Assembly: GCA_903953145.1 (NCBI GenBank)
Contig: CAJBIL010000065.1
Coordinates: 1 to 20,817 of the forward strand
Direction: 5' to 3'
DNA: 20,817 nucleotides
Source of the DNA: an uncultured beta proteobacterium
Lineage (GTDB): Bacteria; Pseudomonadota; Gammaproteobacteria; Burkholderiales; Rhodocyclaceae
The notes beneath the pieces are model-generated. The model was not told where the DNA came from. It saw only the letters and a list, made by a program, of their open reading frames with translations, and did no database searches. How positions within the stretch are numbered: the stretch's first letter is position 1; every line of letters starts with the position of its first letter. Below, one piece after another: positions 7,413 through 14,048 of this stretch. The position numbers and the translations under genes are program-made.

Positions 7413-9305
7413 ATGAAGCCTGCTGTTCCCACAGATTCCGCCGATCTGATTGACCTTAACGAAAGCTCTCAGGATCCGATTCAGCGATCCTGGCAGCGTA
7501 GCGCCGGCCATGGCCTGAATCCCGGGCTTCGCCTGGTTGATGCCTTGGCTTCGGGCGTCCAGTTGACCGAGCGTCTGGAGGCCAACGCGAATCTGATTGC
7601 TTACGCACAGCCGGTGATTGAACACCTGCATCAGCAAATTGCGCGTTCATCATCGATGGTGTTACTGGCAGACAACAGCGGGATGATTCTGCGTGCCGTC
7701 GGTGACAGTGATTTTGTCGGCCGTGCGGCCAGTATTTCGCTGGCGCCCGGTGCCATCTGGTCGGAGCAGTGCATGGGTACCAATGCGGTTGGTACGGCGC
7801 TGCATGAACAGCGTTCGGTTACGGTCTTCGGTGATCAGCATTATCTTGAGCGGAATCAGTTTCTAACCTGTATTGCGACACCTATTCTTGCGCCCTCCGG
7901 CGGCATTCTCGGCTTGCTTGATATTTCGAGCGATGCGCGCGTAACCCACGTCCACGCGATGGCTTTGCTGCAAACAACCGTTGAGATGATTGAAAACCGG
8001 CTGATTGAGACAGTGGCGGAAGGTTCGCTGGCATTGCATTTCCACCCCGTCGCTGAAATGCTGGGAACGCCGCTGCAAGGGTTGGCCGTGTTCAGTGAAG
8101 AAGGTCTGATGCTTTCGTGTAACCGGCGGGCAAGACTATTGCTCGGGCGTCAGTCGGCTGAAGTCGGCCAGGTGTGTTGCAATTTCAGTGAAATTTTTGC
8201 GATGCCATGGCGCAGTTTGCTTGATCATGTCACGCGTCGTGGTGCATTGCCATTGACGGTACGCACCGATGCCGGTCGTGAATTAACGCTTACAGCGACA
8301 TTACGCACCACGAAACGTGCGCGCTCTGTGCCCGCTATCCCGAAAGTGGCAGTTGCCCCCCCGGCTTCTGCTGTGCGAACCTTGTCTTCGCTTGATTTGG
8401 GCGATCCTAAAATGGCGGAGGCCGTGCGTCGCGCGCAGCGTATCGCTGAACATGACATCCCTTTGCTCATTCAGGGTGAAACGGGGGTTGGTAAAGAGGT
8501 GTTTGCCCAAGCTTTTCATCATAGCGGGCATCGGCGTCTCGGACCATTTGTGGCAATCAATTGTGCGGCCATCCCGGCCAGTCTGATCGAAGCAGAGTTA
8601 TTCGGCTACGTTGCCGGTGCCTATACCGGCGCACGTGCCGAAGGGGCGCGGGGCAAATTGCGAGAGGCTCATGGCGGCACATTGCTGCTCGATGAAATTG
8701 GCGACATGCCACTGAATCTCCAGGCGATTCTCCTGCGGGTTCTGGAAACTCGGCGTGTGTCGCCACTCGGCGGCGGGGGCGAGGAGGCGGTTGATATCAG
8801 CCTTGTTTGTGCCAGCCATCGCCCACTTCGCGAGTTAACGACGCTCGGTACCTTTCGGGCGGATTTGTTTTTTCGTCTTTCGGGGATGACGGTCTCGCTA
8901 CCGGCTCTGCGTGAACGCACTGATTTCCCGATCCTTGTACGAAAAATGCTCGATGAGGAGCGCGGCGGTGAGCGCAGGCAGCTTTCCGTTGAAGCGATTG
9001 GATTGTTGCAGCGCCACCCGTGGCCGGGCAACTTGCGCCAGTTGCGTAATGTGCTGCGCTTATCTATTGCGCTGATGGGTAATGACGAAGCCTGTCTGAT
9101 GCCTGAACACCTGCCACCAGAAATTCTCGATGAGATTACAGGCCAGCCTTTGCCGCTTAGTACTGATCTTGGTCTGCGCGCAGCCGAGATTCGACTGGTG
9201 CAGGATGCGGTTGCCCGGCATAACGGCAATATTTCGGCAGCAGCGCGGGCATTGGGTATTACTAGAACAACCCTTTATCGCAAATTAAGGCTTGCTCAAG
9301 CGTAA
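7413..9305 (+). CDS. Second AcoR-like sigma-54-dependent activator, with variant GAYTGA loop
   Basis: 630 residues with the same layout as the activator at 1495-3483. An N-terminal GAF sensor spans about 45-200 and includes LERNQFLTC. A divergent PAS-like linker follows at about 210-300, then an AAA+ core at about 325-550 and a Fis-type HTH (NISAAARALGITRTTLYRKL, 606-625). Walker A is GETGVGKE (355-362) and Walker B is GTLLLDEIGD. The sigma-54 contact loop reads GAYTGA (402-407), with Phe replaced by Tyr; Tyr is the conservative variant at this place, so activity is likely kept. Start ATG 7413 has only a weak GCGGGA upstream. It lies between two cytochrome c genes that both have sigma-54-type promoters. 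It is probably an ancient duplicate of the first activator; whether they share targets or ligands is unknown. Confidence 0.92.
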   Translation: MKPAVPTDSADLIDLNESSQDPIQRSWQRSAGHGLNPGLRLVDALASGVQLTERLEANANLIAYAQPVIEHLHQQIARSSSMVLLADNSGMILRAVGDSDFVGRAASISLAPGAIWSEQCMGTNAVGTALHEQRSVTVFGDQHYLERNQFLTCIATPILAPSGGILGLLDISSDARVTHVHAMALLQTTVEMIENRLIETVAEGSLALHFHPVAEMLGTPLQGLAVFSEEGLMLSCNRRARLLLGRQSAEVGQVCCNFSEIFAMPWRSLLDHVTRRGALPLTVRTDAGRELTLTATLRTTKRARSVPAIPKVAVAPPASAVRTLSSLDLGDPKMAEAVRRAQRIAEHDIPLLIQGETGVGKEVFAQAFHHSGHRRLGPFVAINCAAIPASLIEAELFGYVAGAYTGARAEGARGKLREAHGGTLLLDEIGDMPLNLQAILLRVLETRRVSPLGGGGEEAVDISLVCASHRPLRELTTLGTFRADLFFRLSGMTVSLPALRERTDFPILVRKMLDEERGGERRQLSVEAIGLLQRHPWPGNLRQLRNVLRLSIALMGNDEACLMPEHLPPEILDEITGQPLPLSTDLGLRAAEIRLVQDAVARHNGNISAAARALGITRTTLYRKLRLAQA

Positions 9306-9313
9306 GTTCTTTC

Positions 9314-9329
9314 TGGCTCGGGATTTGCT
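9314..9329 (+). promoter_or_regulatory. Sigma-54 (-24/-12) promoter of the 9425 cytochrome c gene
   Basis: TGGCTC-GGGAT-TTGCT has the invariant GG and GC 10 bases apart, with one mismatch in the -24 box. The predicted start is near 9340, giving an 85-base leader. I did not find a clear copy of the shared enhancer repeat upstream of it. Confidence 0.55.
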
Positions 9330-9424
9330 TAGTTTGCGATGGTGCAGGCTTATCTCTTAGAATAAACTGCCTGATCAAATTCCAAGCATTCATCACTTTT
9401 TATCCTCACCCGGAGATTATGATT

Positions 9425-9805
9425 ATGATTCATCGCGCACTACTCACAGGACTCACCAGCATTTTCATGCTCACATCCGCAGCCGCGATTGCTGACCCGG
9501 CGAGTGACGAAAAGGCCAAGAAAATGGCATCCAATGCAGGCTGCTTTACCTGTCACTCACTCAAGCATCAGGAAGCAAAAGACGGTAGCAAGCCGATTGG
9601 ACCGGCTTGGGAGGATGTTTCTGTTCAATACAAAAACAAACCCGGTGCCGCTGATTTTCTGACGCGCGTTGTGCTTGAGGGTTCGAATCCTTACTCCAGC
9701 CACTGGAACAAGAAGGTCTCCGGCATTGCAATGCCCCCTAACGCCGTTGCCATCACGGAAGGTGATGCACGTCAGGTCGTTTTCTGGATTCTCTCGCTGA
9801 AGTAA
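9425..9805 (+). CDS. Periplasmic class I cytochrome c
   Basis: 126 residues with a signal peptide (IHRALLTGLTSIFMLTSAAAIA, cleavage near residue 23), haem motif CFTCH at 40-44, IGPAWEDVSVQYK, and a likely axial Met at 103 (SGIAMPPNAV). The distal ITEGDARQVVFWILSL resembles the C-terminal helix of c551-type cytochromes. It is larger than the 6700-7017 cytochrome by an insertion after the haem site and one around SNPYSSHWNKK. The start at 9425 is preferred, since GGAG at 9412-9415 is then nine bases away. The ATG at 9419 is only three bases from it. It lies directly downstream of the second activator and ends at a bidirectional terminator. Its likely role is electron transfer in the alcohol-oxidation chain; the partner is unknown. 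Confidence 0.86.
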   Translation: MIHRALLTGLTSIFMLTSAAAIADPASDEKAKKMASNAGCFTCHSLKHQEAKDGSKPIGPAWEDVSVQYKNKPGAADFLTRVVLEGSNPYSSHWNKKVSGIAMPPNAVAITEGDARQVVFWILSLK

Positions 9806-9826
9806 TTATTGTTTGCAGTTCAGACG

Positions 9827-9852
9827 AAAAAGCCGGGCATGCCCGGCTTTTT
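9827..9852. terminator. Bidirectional Rho-independent terminator
   Basis: The 16-base perfect palindrome GCCGGGCATGCCCGGC (9832-9847) is flanked by A5 on the left and T5 on the right. It serves both the plus-strand cytochrome gene and the minus-strand Cache gene that converge here. Confidence 0.93.
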
Positions 9853-9872
9853 CTTTGGAAAATAAAAACCTG

Positions 9873-10730
9873 TTACTCGGTGTAGTAACCCACGCCGAAC
9901 ATGGTTTTGCCATCACGCCGCACGAAAGAGCGCTTCTTCTCTACCGCATTTGTGACCGGATTACGCCAGACATAATCCACGGTGCCCTGACCCTTGGCTT
10001 TGACCAGCTTGATCATTTCCTTGACCATTTCATGGCCTTCAACGTCAATGAGTTCGCTTGCATTTTTACCTACCCATTTCGGGTTCATCCCGTGTGCTTC
10101 ATAGTTACCGCTATCAATATTGATCGCGAAAACGTAAAGATCGTCGCGTATGAAAGGTCCCTGGGTGTCGTTGAATCTGGCGAGTGCTGCTGGCAACCCT
10201 TGCTTCTTGATCACGATTGCCGCTTGATCAAGCATTTTCTTTGCATCGCTCGCGTTAGACCGGGGGGCGTAGTAGCCGACACCGAGAATAAAGTCACCGC
10301 TGCGGTGTAACCAGGCAAATTTTGGTTCGACATGGTTGGTTTTGCGATTGAGCCACATGTAGTTGATATGCGCTTCGTCCTGCTTTTCGGTGACTGCAAT
10401 CATTTCACGGAACAATGGCTTGCCTGTCGCATCAACGCTATCGAGAACCTTGAGCCCAACCAGCGTTTCGGCTGACGCACCATTGGCGATATAGGTGCCT
10501 TGGCGGTCAATTACGTAGATATACAGGTCTTTTTTGACGAACGGGCCCCGGGGATTATTGAAGTTGGGCCAGGATTTTTCCGGACCGTTGGCGTCGAGAA
10601 ATTTTACGGCCTGATCAAACAGGGCGCGCGCTTCCCGGGGTGTCGCACGCTCACCAGCGATTGCCGATGTCGCCAAAAAAACGGCAGCCAGAACCAATCC
10701 GAACAAGCGTGCTGTTATACGTTGCTTCAT
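9873..10730 (-). CDS. Secreted tandem Cache-domain protein
   Basis: 285 residues: a signal peptide (RLFGLVLAAVFLATSAIA, cleavage near residue 25) and two similar Cache-type (single Cache, type 2) units at about 35-155 and 160-285. The repeats align on GPFVKKDLYIYVIDRQG against GPFIRDDLYVFAINIDSG, and on SGDFILGVGYY against DGKTMFGVGYY. Cache domains usually bind small ligands as the extracellular part of kinases or chemoreceptors. Here there is no membrane anchor or signalling domain, so it should be a soluble periplasmic ligand-binding protein. Its place beside the alcohol dehydrogenase suggests it binds a substrate, product or cofactor of that system; this is inference. AGGAG at 10741-10745 supports the start. 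It is downstream of the dehydrogenase on the same strand, but a hairpin separates them. Confidence 0.83.
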   Translation of the reverse strand: MKQRITARLFGLVLAAVFLATSAIAGERATPREARALFDQAVKFLDANGPEKSWPNFNNPRGPFVKKDLYIYVIDRQGTYIANGASAETLVGLKVLDSVDATGKPLFREMIAVTEKQDEAHINYMWLNRKTNHVEPKFAWLHRSGDFILGVGYYAPRSNASDAKKMLDQAAIVIKKQGLPAALARFNDTQGPFIRDDLYVFAINIDSGNYEAHGMNPKWVGKNASELIDVEGHEMVKEMIKLVKAKGQGTVDYVWRNPVTNAVEKKRSFVRRDGKTMFGVGYYTE

Positions 10731-10827
10731 GTTCTCTATTCTCCTGGGGATTTAGTGATTTTAAGACTAGGTTTTATAGAATTCTGGCGTTTTGAAATCG
10801 TAGTGCGAATACTTGAAACAGATCGTT

Positions 10828-10844
10828 TGTTACAAAATGGAGCA
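10828..10844 (-). promoter_or_regulatory. Putative enhancer-like inverted repeat upstream of the Cache gene
   Basis: On the minus strand TGCTCCA-TTT-TGTAACA is a 7-3-7 repeat nearly identical to the pedF element. It lies about 100 bases before the Cache start codon. No GG-N10-GC promoter exists between it and the gene, because the only GG there is in the ribosome site. How it would act is therefore unclear. Confidence 0.45.
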
Positions 10845-10906
10845 GGTCAAAATAATGGATCATCGCCCGGATCATTTTTGTTGCGATTGCAGCGTACCAA
10901 TAACAA

Positions 10907-10934
10907 CGGCCCGACGGGAAAAGCCGTCGGGCCG
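10907..10934 (-). terminator. Terminator hairpin after the alcohol dehydrogenase gene
   Basis: The 11-bp stem CGGCCCGACGG / CCGTCGGGCCG with a 6-base loop lies 39 bases past the dehydrogenase stop. On the minus strand it is followed by TTGTTATT, an imperfect U-rich tail. It may be leaky into the Cache gene. Confidence 0.75.
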
Positions 10935-10972
10935 CTGGATTACATGGCCCGCATAAGCGGGCCATAAGCAGC

Positions 10973-12769
10973 TTACGACTTATGAAGCTTGAACACCCAC
11001 ACCGAACCGCCTTGCTCAAGGTAGTTCACGCGCTTGGCGACGTCGCCGCCCCACAGCGGAACTGCACCACCCCAACCTGTGCTGACGCCGACGAACTGCT
11101 CGCCGTCCTGTTCCCACGTGATCGGAGGAGCAACGATGCCGGTACCGGTCTGGAACGACCAGAGTTCCTTGCCTGTCTTGGCATCAAGACCTTTCAGGAA
11201 GCCTTCCGGGGTACCGTAAAACACCAGACCGCCAGCCGTCGTCAGGACACCACCCCAGAGCGGAGCGTAGTTCTTGTTTTCCCAGACCATTTTGCCGGTT
11301 GCCGGGTCAAAGGCACGCAGGGCACCGATGTAGTCTTCGTTGGTTGCCTTGATAGTGAAGCCAGCACCCAGGTAAGCGGCGCCTTTCTTGTAGGCAACAG
11401 GCTCATTCCAGATGTCCATCGCCCACTCGTTAGCAGGGACGTAGAACAAGCCGGTTTGCGGGCTGTAGGCCATTTGCATCTGGTTCTTGCCACCGAGGAA
11501 GGACGGTGCGGCGAAGACGGAAGAACCCTTCTTGCCATCAGCACTCTTCGCTGGGTCGCCAGGGCGATTGTCATCAACATAGACCGGACGGCCAGTGGCC
11601 AGGTCGATGCTCTTTGCCCAGGTGATTTGCTTGACGAACGGGAAAGCGTTGAGCAGCTTGCCGTTGGTGCGGTCATTCACGAAGAAGAAGCCATTACGGT
11701 CAGCTTTGCCGCCGGCCTTGACCATCTTGCCCGTTTTCGGATCCTTGAAATCGAAGGAGACGAATTCGTTTACGCCGTCAAAGTCCCAGCCATCATGCGG
11801 GGTGTTCTGGTAATGCCAGACAATCTTGCCGGTGTCGGCGTCAATAGCGACGGTCGAGCACGAGTAGAGGTTGTCACCAGGACGGAGGTGGCTGTTCCAT
11901 GGGGACGGATTGCCGGTACCGGCGAAGATCAGGTTGGTATCCGGGTCATAGGTAGCGCCGTTCCAGGTCGCTGCGCCGCCGGTTTTCCAGAGGTCGCCGG
12001 ACCAGCTGGCGTTGGTCGTGCCGGAGATGCCGTTTTCAACCTTGTTGCCATCCTTGTCCATCGCATAGCCCATATGGCCTTCGACGGTAGGACGGGTCCA
12101 CAGCAGCTTGCCGGTCATCGGGTCGCGTGCATCGATGCGGCCAACAACGCCGAATTCGCCACCGGACACGCCGGTGATCAGCTTGCCTTTGGCAATGATC
12201 GGAGCAGCGGTTGAGGAGTAACCAGCAGCGTAGTCTTCGAGCTTCTCTTTCCAGACCACTTTGCCGGTGTCACGGTCGAGGGCAACCAGTTGAGCGTCCA
12301 GCGTGCCGAAGATAACCAGGTTGCCGTAAAGTGCGGCGCCACGGTTAACCACGTCGCAGCAAGGCATGATGCCTTCTGGCAGACGATGCTCATATTTCCA
12401 GAGCTTTTTGCCGGTCTTGGCATCGAGTGCGAAGAGGCGGCTGTAGGAGGCGGTAACAAACATCTTGCCGTCGTGAACCAGCGGCTGCGATTCCTGGCCG
12501 CGTTGCTTTTCGCCACCGAAGGACATCGACCAGGCGGGTACCAGGTTCTTGACCGTGTTGGTGTTGACTGCTGTCAGCGTGCTATGGCGCTGACCCTGCG
12601 TGCCGAGGCCGAAGCTGACCACGTCTCCGCCGGACTTGGCGTCGTTGAGGACGTCTTCTTTGGTTACATCCTTGGCGTACGCCGTGCCCAGCGAACCGAT
12701 GCCGAGTACTGCTGCGGCAGCCAGTGCGAGAACGAACGGTGCCTTGTTCTGCTTGTCCCTCTGTTTCAT
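10973..12769 (-). CDS. PQQ-dependent (quinoprotein) alcohol dehydrogenase, probable lanthanide type
   Basis: 598 residues with a signal peptide (cleavage near AYA/K, residue 32) and the eight-bladed PQQ propeller of type I quinoprotein alcohol dehydrogenases, without a cytochrome domain. Visible landmarks are the adjacent cysteines CC at 137-138 (PQQ disulfide ring), Glu205 in SGGEFG and Asn287 in AGTGNPSPWN as metal ligands, and the catalytic Asp329 in HDGWDFDGVNE. Asp331, two residues on, is the extra acidic ligand that marks lanthanide-dependent XoxF/PedH-type enzymes; calcium-dependent MxaF has Ala there. Tryptophan-docking repeats such as ATGKMVWENKN recur. It oxidises primary alcohols in the periplasm and passes electrons to a c-type cytochrome, here probably PedF. 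The ethanol-dehydrogenase (ExaA/PedH) group fits better than methanol dehydrogenase, but the true substrate is not readable. The ribosome site AAGGAG lies just upstream. Confidence 0.93.
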   Translation of the reverse strand: MKQRDKQNKAPFVLALAAAAVLGIGSLGTAYAKDVTKEDVLNDAKSGGDVVSFGLGTQGQRHSTLTAVNTNTVKNLVPAWSMSFGGEKQRGQESQPLVHDGKMFVTASYSRLFALDAKTGKKLWKYEHRLPEGIMPCCDVVNRGAALYGNLVIFGTLDAQLVALDRDTGKVVWKEKLEDYAAGYSSTAAPIIAKGKLITGVSGGEFGVVGRIDARDPMTGKLLWTRPTVEGHMGYAMDKDGNKVENGISGTTNASWSGDLWKTGGAATWNGATYDPDTNLIFAGTGNPSPWNSHLRPGDNLYSCSTVAIDADTGKIVWHYQNTPHDGWDFDGVNEFVSFDFKDPKTGKMVKAGGKADRNGFFFVNDRTNGKLLNAFPFVKQITWAKSIDLATGRPVYVDDNRPGDPAKSADGKKGSSVFAAPSFLGGKNQMQMAYSPQTGLFYVPANEWAMDIWNEPVAYKKGAAYLGAGFTIKATNEDYIGALRAFDPATGKMVWENKNYAPLWGGVLTTAGGLVFYGTPEGFLKGLDAKTGKELWSFQTGTGIVAPPITWEQDGEQFVGVSTGWGGAVPLWGGDVAKRVNYLEQGGSVWVFKLHKS

Positions 12770-12802
12770 CGAATTGTCTCCTTAGTTGTATATCCGAACC
12801 GG

Positions 12803-12849
12803 AACAGTTGTCCGCTCGTAAGCGGGATCAGCCCCCGTGGGGAACTGTT
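12803..12849 (-). repeat. Nested inverted repeats at the 5' end of the dehydrogenase transcript
   Basis: The outer arms AACAGTT (12803-12809) and AACTGTT (12843-12849) enclose two small hairpins, CCGCT-CGTA-AGCGG (12812-12825) and a CCCC/GGGG pair (12832-12842). The predicted sigma-54 start (about 12841) lies inside the right arm, so only the inner hairpin nearest the gene would be fully present in that RNA. Confidence 0.45.
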
Positions 12850-12851
12850 TC

Positions 12852-12867
12852 AGCAAAGTGCGTGCCA
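12852..12867 (-). promoter_or_regulatory. Sigma-54 (-24/-12) promoter of the alcohol dehydrogenase
   Basis: On the minus strand TGGCACG-CACT-TTGCT is a full consensus RpoN promoter with GG and GC 10 bases apart. The predicted start is near 12841, giving a 72-base leader before the ATG at 12769. Confidence 0.88.
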
Positions 12868-12925
12868 GCCGCTTTGTCTGCCCTTCTGGGGGCCTCCCTG
12901 ATTGGCGCATTGCTTGTCGCTGTGG

Positions 12926-12948
12926 GCTTCGAGGGGCTGCTTCGAGGG
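12926..12948. repeat. Direct repeat GCTTCGAGGG in the dehydrogenase control region
   Basis: GCTTCGAGGG occurs at 12926-12935 and 12939-12948 (13-base period), between the -24 box of the dehydrogenase promoter and the enhancer palindrome. It could be a tandem site for another regulator such as the response regulator encoded at 17325. No consensus is known to me. Confidence 0.35.
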
Positions 12949-13028
12949 TTTTCATGCGGTGTGACGTGCTGCCGAGATTGTTATTAGGTCTTTCGTGGGA
13001 ATTTTGACCTGTATCAAATATTATCAAC

Positions 13029-13045
13029 TGCTCCAAAGTGGAGCA
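13029..13045. promoter_or_regulatory. Perfect enhancer palindrome shared by dehydrogenase and SoxYZ operons
   Basis: TGCTCCA-AAG-TGGAGCA is a perfect 7-3-7 inverted repeat, the best copy of the element in the window. Its centre (13037) lies 196 bp upstream of the predicted dehydrogenase start and 96 bp upstream of the predicted SoxYZ-operon start, so one site could serve both directions. A weaker possible second site (TGTATCA-AAT-ATTATCA, 13010-13026) lies 19 bp away. Confidence 0.68.
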
Positions 13046-13106
13046 CATTTGCTGTCGATGGCGTGAATGCTGGGTCTGCTGCGCACCAGAATAGCGTTAT
13101 CCATGC

Positions 13107-13122
13107 CGGCATGGAGCTTGCT
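13107..13122 (+). promoter_or_regulatory. Sigma-54 (-24/-12) promoter of the SoxYZ-TonB-kinase operon
   Basis: CGGCATG-GAGC-TTGCT keeps the invariant GG and GC 10 bases apart and a perfect -12 box; the -24 box has two mismatches to TGGCAC. The predicted start is near 13133, 55 bases before the SoxYZ gene. Confidence 0.62.
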
Positions 13123-13187
13123 AATATAAGCATCTGTTAACATAACAATCTGCCAGGTTGCCGCAGAGCGCCACACGAGGAGATGAG

Positions 13188-14048
13188 ATGAAATGGTTCG
13201 TTGCGTTGCTGTCCGTTAGTTTGCTAATGGCCGGCACAGCCGGGGCGGTTAGCCCTGCTGTACCTGATCGCGCGTCGATGGCTGACCCGCTTGATTCGCC
13301 GCGCTGGGAGGATATGCGTAAGACTTTCTTCGGCAAGGCGCGCGTCGTGTTTGATGATCGGGTCAAGGTAGTTGCCCCGGTAACGGCTGAAAATTCGCTC
13401 AATGTCCCGGTCGGTGTTGATGCTGCTGCGCTCTCCGGCGTAACGCAGGTTCTGGTTTTTGCCGATTTCAATCCGATCAATGAGGTCCTCCGTTTTTACC
13501 CGGAGCGTGGTCTCGCCAAGCTCGGTTTTCGCGTCAAGCTTCAGCAGTCCACGCCGGTTCGTGCAGCGGCGCGTACAGCGGATGGCGTCTGGCATGTTAA
13601 TGGGGTCTGGGTCAATACGGCGGGCGGCGGCTGTACGGCGCCATCTGTGGGTTCCAGTTCGCCGGAGTGGCAAAGCCGGTTGAATGAAGTAAGCGGCCGC
13701 GTCTGGTCACGCGAAGCTGCAAATGAGGGCGCGAGTGCTGCTTCGAGTAGTTCAAGTTCGCAAAGTGCAACTGAAACTCCAAAATCACCCGACCAGTTGC
13801 GCTTGCGCCTGCGCATCATCCACCCGATGGATACCGGTCTGGTTGCTGGCATCCCGGCCTTTTTCATTCAACAGCTCAGGTTGGCTGATGAGAAAGGGCG
13901 CGGGCTGATGCGGATCGAAGCTTATGAGCCGGTTGCCGAAAACCCGGTATTTACCATTGATCTGCCGGCCGGACTGGCGGCTTCGCGGGTGCAGGTCACG
14001 GGGCGTGACAATGGCGGCAATGCGATCGAAACATGGGTGGAGCCATGA
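13188..14048 (+). CDS. Quinoprotein dehydrogenase-associated SoxYZ-like fusion carrier
   Basis: 286 residues: a signal peptide (KWFVALLSVSLLMAGTAGA), a SoxY-like domain at about 35-155, a Ser-rich linker at about 180-200 (ASAASSSSSSQSATE), and a SoxZ-like domain at about 203-286 (LRLRIIHPMDTG, FTIDLPAG). In sulfur oxidation SoxY carries intermediates on a C-terminal GGCGG cysteine. Here the carrier cysteine is Cys149 in AGGGCTAPS, now internal because of the fusion. This architecture is known as a SoxYZ-related carrier that travels with PQQ dehydrogenases. What it carries is not established, and no other sox thiosulfate gene is in view. GAGGAG at 13177-13182 fixes the ATG at 13188; an in-frame upstream ATG at 13158 lacks a ribosome site and spoils the signal peptide. 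It is the first gene of the long operon and overlaps the next. Confidence 0.87.
   Translation: MKWFVALLSVSLLMAGTAGAVSPAVPDRASMADPLDSPRWEDMRKTFFGKARVVFDDRVKVVAPVTAENSLNVPVGVDAAALSGVTQVLVFADFNPINEVLRFYPERGLAKLGFRVKLQQSTPVRAAARTADGVWHVNGVWVNTAGGGCTAPSVGSSSPEWQSRLNEVSGRVWSREAANEGASAASSSSSSQSATETPKSPDQLRLRLRIIHPMDTGLVAGIPAFFIQQLRLADEKGRGLMRIEAYEPVAENPVFTIDLPAGLAASRVQVTGRDNGGNAIETWVEP

Larger units (their letters stand above)
12770..13187. other. Divergent control region of the dehydrogenase and SoxYZ operons
   Basis: This 418-base gene-free stretch holds, left to right, the dehydrogenase ribosome site, a set of nested inverted repeats (12803-12849), the dehydrogenase sigma-54 promoter (12852-12867), a 10-base direct repeat (12926-12948), a perfect enhancer-like palindrome (13029-13045), and the SoxYZ-operon sigma-54 promoter (13107-13122). 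No coding potential was seen. Confidence 0.75.

Noticed and set aside
10982..12214. A 410-codon plus-strand open frame opposite the alcohol dehydrogenase.
   Set aside because: Long antisense frames are common over GC-rich quinoprotein genes; the composition is unlike a real protein and it has no usable start signal.
12803..12849. Reading the nested hairpins as a riboswitch for PQQ or metal.
   Set aside because: The predicted sigma-54 start falls within the right arm, so the outer stem would not be transcribed; no known riboswitch core is present.
13135..13147. TGTTA-ACA-TAACA inverted repeat near the SoxYZ-operon start as another activator site.
   Set aside because: The half-sites are only five bases and lie at about +3 to +15 of the predicted start, an unlikely place for this enhancer class.
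13188..14048. Calling the SoxYZ fusion part of a thiosulfate-oxidising Sox system.
   Set aside because: No soxA, soxX, soxB or soxCD is in view and the neighbours are quinoprotein-associated; the fused architecture matches the quinoprotein-linked family.
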